From Flavisolibacter amylovorans (GTDB taxonomy: Bacteria > Bacteroidota > Bacteroidia > Chitinophagales > Chitinophagaceae), in NCBI RefSeq assembly GCF_039541815.1, contig NZ_BAABGY010000002.1, positions 426,303 to 490,302 of the forward strand: 64,000 nucleotides of DNA. Direction: 5' to 3'. Position 1 is the stretch's first letter; every line of letters starts with the position of its first letter. Under the pieces are notes generated by a model. It did no database searches, was not told where the DNA came from, and worked only from the letters and a program-made list of their open reading frames with translations. The translations under genes were made by a program, and so were the position numbers. This document shows, in pieces, positions 57,353-64,000 of this stretch.

Positions 57353-58567
57353 TTACCTCAGGTAGCAAAGGTAATACTTTTTGACAGGGGTCGCGAGCTG
57401 CTGGTGGATGAGGGCATTGTCCACCTTCGAGATATCGGTGACCGTGCCGTCCTTGAACAGTACCCGGATGTGCTCGTCGTAGGGGTTGTAGGTGGTGTTC
57501 TGCGCCTCGCCCGTAAAGACGAAGTAGGCGGCCTCGTCCTCGGTGATGCCGAGCCGGCCGGCCACGTCGCGACGCAGCGCTTCCACGAGCTGCGGATCGA
57601 AGGGATCGGCCTGGAAGCGCACCTTGAGCAGCTTCCGCTCCACGAGCCCCTTGCACAATCTTGACAAAACTTTATCGAAGTGCCCGCACCAGTTTTTGAT
57701 GGAACAGAGCACGTCGGTATCGTCGAGTGCGGCAAAGCGCTCGAGGTGGCGGATGAAGTTGCCATCGGGGCGATGCTCCTTCAGGAAGAAGTCGAGGTTG
57801 TTGGAGACGGCGTTGAGCTCGATACCCGCGGCAATGAGCTCGCCCGCGCGCTCGATGATCCGAACGAGCATCTTTTCGGCGGCCACCACGGCCTTGTGGA
57901 GGTACACCTGCCAGTACATGAGCCGGCGCGCCACCAGGAACTTCTCCACCGAGAAGATGGCCTTTTCCTCGATGAGCAGCTCACCCTCGTGCACCACCAG
58001 CATCTTGAGGATGCGGTCGTAGCCGATGACGCCTTCCGACACGCCGGTGAAGAAGGAGTCGCGCGTGAGGTAGTCCATGCGGTCCACGTCGAGCTGCCCC
58101 GACACGAGCTGGTGCAGGAATTGCTTCGGGTACTCCCCGCGGAAGATGGCGATGGCCGTATCGAGGCGGCCGGAGAACTGCTCGTTGAGCAGCTGCAGGA
58201 TGAGGTCGGAGATCTCCTCGTGGTGCACGCCCTTGATCAGCTTACGCTCGAGCGCATGCGAGTAGGGCCCGTGGCCGATGTCGTGGAGGAGGATCGCGAT
58301 CTTGGCACCCTGCTCTTCGTCGGGTGTGATGTCGGTGCCCTTGTTGCGCAGCTCGGTGAGCGCGAGTCCCATGAGGTGGTAGGCGCCGAGTGAGTGGTGC
58401 AGGCGGGTGTGCACGGCCCCGGGGTATACCAGCGAGGCAAACGCCATCTGGTGGATGCGGCGCAGGCGCTGGTAATACGGGTGCGAGATGATCTCGAAGA
58501 TCAGCGGGTCGTCCACCGTGATGAAGCCATATACCGGGTCGTTGATGATCTTGCGGACGTACGCCAT
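57353..58567 (-). CDS. HD-domain phosphohydrolase (dGTPase-like)
   Basis: 404 residues from the ATG at 58567 (MAYVRKIINDPVYGFI). The HD motif set is present: RLRRIHQMAFASLVYPGAVHTRLHHSLGAYHLM, ILLHDIGHGPYSHALE (metal-binding HD), LVSGQLDVDRMDYLTRDSFFTG. It belongs to the family related to dNTP triphosphohydrolase SAMHD1/YdhJ that lies upstream of lpxD in many Bacteroidota. It would hydrolyse a nucleotide in the cytosol; the substrate is unknown. A minus-strand TATTTTTG box (58594-58587) lies 20 bases upstream, in the spacer shared with porX. Confidence 0.9.
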   Translation of the reverse strand: MAYVRKIINDPVYGFITVDDPLIFEIISHPYYQRLRRIHQMAFASLVYPGAVHTRLHHSLGAYHLMGLALTELRNKGTDITPDEEQGAKIAILLHDIGHGPYSHALERKLIKGVHHEEISDLILQLLNEQFSGRLDTAIAIFRGEYPKQFLHQLVSGQLDVDRMDYLTRDSFFTGVSEGVIGYDRILKMLVVHEGELLIEEKAIFSVEKFLVARRLMYWQVYLHKAVVAAEKMLVRIIERAGELIAAGIELNAVSNNLDFFLKEHRPDGNFIRHLERFAALDDTDVLCSIKNWCGHFDKVLSRLCKGLVERKLLKVRFQADPFDPQLVEALRRDVAGRLGITEDEAAYFVFTGEAQNTTYNPYDEHIRVLFKDGTVTDISKVDNALIHQQLATPVKKYYLCYLR

Positions 58568-58615
58568 GCACAAAGTGTTAAGAGGGCAAAAATAGGAGGG
58601 GGGAATGACTACATT

Positions 58616-58756
58616 TGGAATTCGTGAATCGGCAATCGGGAATCGGCAATTGGTCTCTGCTCAAACGCCTAACCCTCTCTATGAATGCAAGTCCTCATTT
58701 GGTCGGAGGGAGAGGGCGGTAAAGCATTGCCGATTGCGGATTCCCGATTCCCGGAA
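58616..58756. repeat. CAATCGGGAATCGG inverted word repeat
   Basis: Left words 58616-58652 (GAATCGGCAATCGGGAATCG), right complementary words 58726-58756 (GCCGATTGCGGATTCCCGAT). They occupy the divergent promoter spacer between the HD gene and porX. Confidence 0.8.
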
Positions 58757-58791
58757 CAATAGGGCAGATTTGAAACAGAAAAGATATACAC

Positions 58792-60348
58792 ATGGCAGTA
58801 GCAAAGATCCTTTGGGTAGATGATGAAATAGAAAGCCTGCAGTCGCAGAAGATGTTCCTGGAGAACAAAGGCTACGACGTGCAGACGCTGACGAACGGCT
58901 TCGATGCGATCGACTATATCAAGGAACATATCGTGGACGTGGTGTTGATGGACGAGAGCATGCCGGGCCTCACCGGCCTGGAAACGCTCGCCAAGATGAA
59001 GGAGTACAACAGCGCGCTGCCCGTGGTGCTCATCACCAAGAACGAAACGGAGAACCTCATGGACGAGGCCATCGGCTCGCAGATCTCCGACTACCTCATC
59101 AAGCCCGTGAACCCCAACCAGGTGTGGCTGTCGCTCAAGAAGATCATCGACAACCGCCGCCTCGTGGCCGAGAAGACCACCACCGCTTACCAGCAGCAGT
59201 TCCGCAACCTCTTCATGGCCCTCAATTCCAACCCCGACTTCAACGAGTGGATGGGTATTTACAAGGAGCTTGTGCGCTGGGAGCTAAGCCTCCAGCAAAG
59301 CGACTCTCCGGAGATGCAGGAGGTGCTGCAGTCGCAGAAAAGCGAGGCCAACACCGAATTCTTCAAGTTCATCTCCCGTAATTATACCGATTGGCTTTCG
59401 CCCAAGACCAAGGAGCGCCCCGTGATGAGCCATACGCTCATGAAGGACAAGGTGTTGCCGCAGCTCGAAAAGGGCACGCCCCTGTTCTTCCTGCTCGTCG
59501 ACAACCTGCGCTTCGACCAGTGGCGCGCCATCCAGCCCATTTTTGCCGAGAGCTTCCGCATCACGGAGGAGGACACGTTTTACAGCATCCTGCCCACGGC
59601 CACGCACTACGCGCGCAACGCCATCTTCGCCGGCTCCCTGCCCATCGACATCGAGCGCAAGTTTCCGCAGCTGTGGAAGAACGACGAGGACGAGGGCGGC
59701 AAGAACACGAGCGAGGAGGAGTTCCTCCGCGCGCAGCTGAAGGCCGCCGGTAAGGGCGACCTCCGCGTGTCCTATACCAAGGTGCTCAACAACCAGGCGG
59801 GCCTCGAGCTCGTGGCCAACGTGCACAACCTGCTCAACAACGACCTCAACGTCATCGTCTACAACTTCGTGGACATGCTTTCGCATGCCCGTACGGAGAT
59901 GGAGGTGCTGAAGGAGCTTGCCGGCGACGAGCAGAGCTACCGCAGTGTTACGGTGTCGTGGTTCACGCACTCGCCCCTGTACCAGGCACTCAAGAAGATC
60001 GCCGACAAGGGCATCAAGATCGTGCTGGCCACCGACCACGGCTCGGTGCGGGTAAAGACACCGGTGAAGGTGGTGGGCGACAAGCAAACGACCACCAACC
60101 TGCGCTACAAGCACGGGCGCAACCTCAATTACAACCCGAAAGAGGTGCTGGCCTTCCGCGACCCGAAAGAGGGCGGGCTGCCTTCACCCACCATCAACTC
60201 GAGCTACATCTTCGCCGGCGAGGACACTTTCCTCTGCTACCCGAACAACTACAACCACTACGTCAACTATTACCGCAACACCTTTCAGCACGGCGGCATC
60301 TCCCTCGAGGAGATGATCGTACCCGTCATTCAAATGGTTTCGAAGTAA
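58792..60348 (+). CDS. porX: T9SS response regulator PorX
   Basis: 518 residues, as in known PorX. The receiver domain has ILWVDDE, phospho-acceptor Asp54 (VLMDESMPGLTG), switch Thr in VLITKNE and Lys in YLIKPVN. A three-helix linker leads to the PglZ alkaline-phosphatase-superfamily domain (~200-518) with FFLLVDNLRFDQW, ILPTATHYARNAIFAG, NFVDMLSHARTEME and LATDHGSVRVKTP supplying zinc ligands. In Porphyromonas and Flavobacterium PorX, paired with PorY and SigP, controls type IX secretion and hydrolyses cyclic oligonucleotides. No porY is in the window, but three T9SS cargo genes are. Confidence 0.95.
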   Translation: MAVAKILWVDDEIESLQSQKMFLENKGYDVQTLTNGFDAIDYIKEHIVDVVLMDESMPGLTGLETLAKMKEYNSALPVVLITKNETENLMDEAIGSQISDYLIKPVNPNQVWLSLKKIIDNRRLVAEKTTTAYQQQFRNLFMALNSNPDFNEWMGIYKELVRWELSLQQSDSPEMQEVLQSQKSEANTEFFKFISRNYTDWLSPKTKERPVMSHTLMKDKVLPQLEKGTPLFFLLVDNLRFDQWRAIQPIFAESFRITEEDTFYSILPTATHYARNAIFAGSLPIDIERKFPQLWKNDEDEGGKNTSEEEFLRAQLKAAGKGDLRVSYTKVLNNQAGLELVANVHNLLNNDLNVIVYNFVDMLSHARTEMEVLKELAGDEQSYRSVTVSWFTHSPLYQALKKIADKGIKIVLATDHGSVRVKTPVKVVGDKQTTTNLRYKHGRNLNYNPKEVLAFRDPKEGGLPSPTINSSYIFAGEDTFLCYPNNYNHYVNYYRNTFQHGGISLEEMIVPVIQMVSK

Positions 60349-60366
60349 GCCGCAAGCGGCTTAGGT

Positions 60367-60511
60367 TTCACGCGGCGGCGCAGCGAAAAGCGACGCAGCG
60401 ATCATGCACGATAGCCACCGGCTCGCGGTGGCTATTTTTTGGCACGTCTTCGCCAGCGGGGAGTACACCTGCGCAAGCCCTGTTCGCCGCGCCGCTGCGC
60501 CGCCGCGTGAA
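60367..60511. repeat. 19-nt perfect inverted repeat around porX terminator
   Basis: TTCACGCGGCGGCGCAGCG (60367-60385) and its exact complement CGCTGCGCCGCCGCGTGAA (60493-60511). It is a variant of the TTCACGCGGAGACGC family (7909, 10929). The porX terminator sits in the loop. Confidence 0.88.
60411..60440 (+). terminator. Terminator of porX
   Basis: ATAGCCACCG (60411-60420), loop GCTCG, CGGTGGCTAT (60426-60435), then TTTTTT. Confidence 0.9.
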
Positions 60512-60601
60512 CGGCGCGCCTGCGCGTAGTCCGTGTTGCTTTGTGTCTCCGTGCCTCCATGGTTCAAAACCCGTGAGCGGAGCGAACAGCGGCCGTTTTC
60601 C

Positions 60602-60609
60602 TAAATTTG
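60602..60609 (+). promoter_or_regulatory. -7 promoter element abutting a start
   Basis: TAAATTTG ends 5 bases before the ATG at 60614; the predicted transcription start falls on or next to the start codon. Confidence 0.6.
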
Positions 60610-60613
60610 CGCC

Positions 60614-60991
60614 ATGAAGTACACGCAGAACACCCTGGACAAGATCGAAGGCATTGCCGAGGAATCGGGCTATATCGTGCGCTACGAGCGCGGGTCGTTC
60701 CAGAGCGGCTTCTGTATTCTGGAAGACCGGAAGGTGGTGGTGCTGAACAAGTTTCTCCAGCTCGAGGGCCGCATCAACACGATGATCGACCTCATCCCAC
60801 AGCTCCGGGTAGATGCGGATTCGCTGACGCCGGAGAGCAAGAAGTGGTTCGCCGAGATCATGGGCCGCTACCGCGCCGCGCAGGAAGAGCTCAACTTTAA
60901 GGCTGGTGAAGATGCCGCGGCATCCGAAGCTCCGGCCGGCGGCACAGGCGACGAGCCGTCTGCCGGTGCGGATAAAGGCGAGGAAAGCTGA
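60614..60991 (+). CDS. Small conserved-looking cytosolic protein
   Basis: 125 residues. Residues 1-85 look folded: MKYTQNTLDKIEGIAEESGYIVRYERGSFQSGFCILEDRKVVVLNKFLQLEGRINTMIDLIPQL, with a strand-strand-helix arrangement; the last ~30 residues are low-complexity (Ala, Gly, Glu). The leader of the fold (SGYIVRYERGSFQSGFCIL..RKVVVLNKFL) is of a kind common in Bacteroidota next to porX-tsaE regions, but I recognise no named family. A leaderless start is predicted from the TAAATTTG box 5 bases away. Confidence 0.7.
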   Translation: MKYTQNTLDKIEGIAEESGYIVRYERGSFQSGFCILEDRKVVVLNKFLQLEGRINTMIDLIPQLRVDADSLTPESKKWFAEIMGRYRAAQEELNFKAGEDAAASEAPAGGTGDEPSAGADKGEES

Positions 60992-61047
60992 AGAAGGGAT
61001 GTTTACCGCTAAGAAAAGAAGGAGCTAAGGTATTCGCAAAGACAATG

Positions 61048-61070
61048 GTCCCGCTGACGCGGGACTTTTT
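61048..61070 (+). terminator. Terminator of small protein gene
   Basis: GTCCCGC, loop TGAC, GCGGGAC, then TTTTT. Confidence 0.85.
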
Positions 61071-61292
61071 GATCCGTGACCGGTTGCGGGAGCTTGCACC
61101 GTCGCAGCCTGAACTCCCGTACAAGACCGGTGAACCGGAGGTCAGGAAGGGGCAGCGAATATTGGATATCGAAGTGCTGCTCCGAACGGACCGGGCATGC
61201 AGGGCCGGCCGCCATTGGGAAAACGGCCGCACCGGGGCGAAATACTAATAAACTAATAGACCAATAAACCAATAAACGCTGCTTTCTTTCCC

Positions 61293-61300
61293 TTAATTTG
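61293..61300 (+). promoter_or_regulatory. -7-like element abutting a GTG start
   Basis: TTAATTTG ends 7 bases before the GTG at 61307. Confidence 0.45.
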
Positions 61301-61306
61301 CCTCCC

Positions 61307-62083
61307 GTGGCCACCCCTTCGCTTCAGTTCACGTTCCTGGGTACCGGTACTTCTTCGGGAGTTCCGATGATCGCCTGCCCCTGCGAAGTGTGCTCCTCCG
61401 CCGATTCGCGCGACAAGCGCCTGCGCTCGGCCCTGCTGGTGCGCTCCGCCACTACGACGCTGGTGGTGGATACCGGACCCGACTTCCGTTACCAGATGCT
61501 CCGCGCCGGCGTCCGTACACTCGATGGCGTCGTGTTCACCCACCCGCACAAAGACCATGTGGCCGGGCTCGACGATGTGCGTGCCTACAACTACCTGCAG
61601 GGAACAGCAATGCCCCTCTACGCCAACCCATTGACCATCGAGGCCCTCAAGCGCGAGTTTTTCTATGCTTTTGCCGAGAACAAGTTTTCCGGTGTGCCCA
61701 ACCTCGAACTCAATACCATCGGCCTCGAGCCATTCGTGGTGGGCGATATCCCGGTGACGCCCATCCAGGTATGGCACCTCCGCATGCCGGTGCTTGGGTT
61801 TCGCTTCGGCGACTTTACCTACATCACCGACGCCAATCGCATCGACGAATCGGAGAAGGATAAGATCCGCGGCTCCAAGGTGCTGGTGCTGAACGCGCTG
61901 CGCCGCGAGAAGCACATCTCGCACTTTAATTTGATCGAAGCGATGACCCTCGTACGCGAACTGGAGATTCCCGAAGCCTATTTCACGCACCTTTCCCACC
62001 AGATGGGCCGTCATGCCGATGTCAGCGCCGACCTTCCGCAGGGCATCCACCTCGCCTACGACGGGCTGGAAATAAGGTGCTGA
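61307..62083 (+). CDS. PhnP-like MBL-fold phosphodiesterase
   Basis: 258 residues from the GTG at 61307 (VATPSLQFTFLGTGTSSGVP), chosen because the promoter box is adjacent and LQFTFLGTGTSSGVPMIACPCEVC is the PhnP/RNase Z-type opening. The metal site is complete: THPHKDHVAGLDDVR, DITDANRID-like (YITDANRID), and SHFNLIEAM...THLSHQMGRH. The CxCxVC element is typical of the PhnP-type subgroup. Family enzymes hydrolyse cyclic phosphate esters such as phosphoribosyl cyclic phosphate, or act in lipoate metabolism when near lipB. It stands alone here, so the substrate is unknown. Confidence 0.87.
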   Translation: MATPSLQFTFLGTGTSSGVPMIACPCEVCSSADSRDKRLRSALLVRSATTTLVVDTGPDFRYQMLRAGVRTLDGVVFTHPHKDHVAGLDDVRAYNYLQGTAMPLYANPLTIEALKREFFYAFAENKFSGVPNLELNTIGLEPFVVGDIPVTPIQVWHLRMPVLGFRFGDFTYITDANRIDESEKDKIRGSKVLVLNALRREKHISHFNLIEAMTLVRELEIPEAYFTHLSHQMGRHADVSADLPQGIHLAYDGLEIRC

Positions 62084-62116
62084 TTGGCTGAAACCTCCGG
62101 CCGCACCAATACACCA

Positions 62117-62464
62117 CTACCTGATCTCATCGCGGAACAGTACGGGCCTGTCGAACAGGGTCCATTCCTGGCTACCCTTCCGTTTGAGGAAAAACTCCTC
62201 GGATCCTTTTTCCTTGCGCACGGAATCTCCGATATGGATCGTCACGCTGTCGAACAGGAAAGCGGGATTGATCTTGCGGATCTTTGTTCCTTCCTGCACC
62301 TCCACCACCCAGCTGGCCCGCGGCCGGTTCGGCTTCCAAACCAGGATCACCTCGCCGTATATCGAGGATTTGCGGGCATGTACGGGCGGATAGAAGATCG
62401 CATACAAGGCAAATGCGATGAAGAGAAGGAGCATAGTGAGCGATGCCACGGTTCTCAGGCCCAT
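62117..62464 (-). CDS. Single-helix membrane-anchored small protein
   Basis: 115 residues from the ATG at 62464 (MGLRTVASLTMLLLFIAFALYAIFYPPV). One N-terminal helix is followed by a ~85-residue beta-rich, Lys/Glu-rich domain (SSIYGEVILVWKPNRPRASWVVEVQEGTKIRKINP). A plus-strand frame over the same bases lacks any such order. It converges on the PhnP-like gene with a 33-base gap. Family unknown. Confidence 0.55.
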   Translation of the reverse strand: MGLRTVASLTMLLLFIAFALYAIFYPPVHARKSSIYGEVILVWKPNRPRASWVVEVQEGTKIRKINPAFLFDSVTIHIGDSVRKEKGSEEFFLKRKGSQEWTLFDRPVLFRDEIR

Positions 62465-62569
62465 GGCCTCCAAGTTAAACAGATTCCGTAAGGGATGCGA
62501 CCGTGCAGGGGCTTGCAGCAGCAATATGCGGCAGTAGTTCGGTCTCCTGAATCCTTCCGAGCCTCTATG

Positions 62570-62610
62570 CCATTAACACATTAACTAATTAGCACATTAG
62601 CACATTCTCC
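62570..62610. repeat. ACATTAGCACATTAG word block
   Basis: CATTAACACATTAACTAATT and AGCACATTAGCACATT stutters just upstream of the acyl-CoA dehydrogenase gene; related to 44749-44795. Confidence 0.7.
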
Positions 62611-62643
62611 TCCTATCTTCGCCGCGCATTTAACGATTGCCGC

Positions 62644-63783
<1,140 letters not shown>

Positions 63784-63862
63784 CGGTCCTCCGTCTCCCG
63801 GTAGGGGAACTTAGGTCGGATAAACTTTTCTTGTTTGGACCTTTTCTCAGAGCATTTTATAC

Positions 63863-63892
63863 GAAAGCCCCGACATCGTCGGGGCTTTCTAC
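63863..63892 (+). terminator. Terminator of acyl-CoA dehydrogenase
   Basis: GAAAGCCCCGAC, loop ATC, GTCGGGGCTTTC. Same CCCCGAC core as 26836 and 47465. Confidence 0.82.
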
Positions 63893-63907
63893 GTTAAGGG
63901 AATGCCT

Positions 63908-64000
63908 CGTCCTAAAATAGGTTGACACAAAAGTTGACTTATATGTTAGATACAGGAGTTAGTGATTATCGTAGGCGGACTTGTAAGGATTACAGTCTTG
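63908..64000 (+). mobile_element. Left end of an IS3-like insertion sequence (partial)
   Basis: The composition drops sharply in G+C here. CGTCCTAAAATAGGTTGACA (63908-63927) looks like a terminal repeat, and a transposase-like frame begins at 63943. The element continues beyond the window. Confidence 0.5.
63943..64000 (+). CDS. IS3-family OrfA transposase N terminus (partial)
   Basis: Only 19 residues are visible (MLDTGVSDYRRRTCKDYSL). The RRRTxKDYSL block is the opening I associate with IS3-group OrfA proteins of Bacteroidota, in which a helix-turn-helix with AFKL follows. The frame is cut by the window end. Low G+C compared with flanking genes is consistent with a recently acquired insertion. 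Confidence 0.5.
   Translation, partial: MLDTGVSDYRRRTCKDYSL

Larger units (their letters stand above)
60992..61306. other. Intergenic region with terminator and word repeats
   Basis: It holds an ACCGCTAAGAAAAGAAGGAG word block (61010-61029; like 3187), the terminator at 61048-61070 and an AATAGACCAATAAACC block (61255-61270). No gene is supported; a frame at 61045-61248 lies over the terminator and has no family pattern. Confidence 0.6.

Noticed and set aside
61045..61248. 67-residue plus-strand frame after the 60614 gene
   Set aside because: It begins within the terminator hairpin and shows no family pattern.
62084..62491. Plus-strand 135-residue frame after the PhnP-like gene
   Set aside because: The minus-strand frame has a clean membrane helix and ordered domain; the plus frame is Pro/His/Gly-rich noise.

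Overview
The window is a chromosomal segment of a high-G+C member of the Bacteroidota, most likely family Chitinophagaceae. The evidence is: PorX, the response regulator of the type IX secretion system (T9SS); three large secreted proteins with C-terminal T9SS sorting domains (one carrying SprB repeats); recurrent TAnnTTTG promoter elements; almost no purine-rich ribosome binding sites; and typical Bacteroidota families such as DUF1361, head-GIN lipoprotein, single-chain GlyRS and the HD-hydrolase/lpxD pair. No rRNA, tRNA or CRISPR array was recognised.

Layout. 1-3.1 kb: end of a membrane protein, an orphan cobalamin-binding-like domain, CreD and a DUF1361 protein. 3.5-13 kb: a giant outer-membrane propeller/barrel protein, a metallo-hydrolase, a head-GIN lipoprotein, a polysaccharide flippase, a di-heme peroxidase and ArfB. 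13.1-14.3 kb: an overlapping dtd-globin-MazG operon. 14.6-20.6 kb: small membrane proteins and lipoproteins, then a YihY/BrkB protein. 21-26.4 kb: a 1777-residue SprB-repeat adhesin. 27-33.6 kb: glycyl-tRNA synthetase, YdcF, a ferredoxin-reductase-like flavoprotein and a sortilin-type BNR protein. 33.9-42.9 kb: Mfd and a 1784-residue subtilase. 43.1-49.5 kb: a small protein, an aldo/keto reductase, a carboxypeptidase-regulatory-domain protein, a thioredoxin and GyrB. 50.1-54.2 kb: a three-gene cassette of visibly lower G+C. 54.5-57.2 kb: two single-domain response regulators, a four-helix-bundle (S23/IVS-type) gene and lpxD. 57.3-64 kb: HD hydrolase, PorX, a PhnP-like hydrolase, an acyl-CoA dehydrogenase and the left end of an IS3-like element.

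Two things stand out. First, the 50.1-54.2 kb cassette encodes a methyltransferase, a CDP-glycerol glycerophosphotransferase-like enzyme and a protein that joins a YidC/Oxa1-type insertase domain (lacking the conserved groove arginine) to a membrane-bound alkaline-phosphatase/sulfatase-superfamily domain. It looks like an unrecognised machine for making or modifying a polyol-phosphate surface polymer. Second, the intergenic spaces carry many unrelated families of low-complexity stutter words, such as GATTTCAGATTT, TTTTGACTTTTGA, GGTTTAGGGGG, CAATCGGGAATCGG and GGATTGCACGGATTTTA. These very often occur as inverted pairs that start or stop exactly at gene ends. One pair, 34 nt per arm with a single mismatch, encloses the four-helix-bundle gene. 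That copies the layout of a 23S rRNA intervening sequence (ORF in the loop of a long hairpin) but lies between protein genes, which suggests a mobile or RNA-level element family.

Coding density is high and many neighbouring genes overlap by ATGA. Strong hairpin terminators separate convergent units. Several TAnnTTTG boxes lie only 4-9 nt before the start codon, implying leaderless mRNAs.
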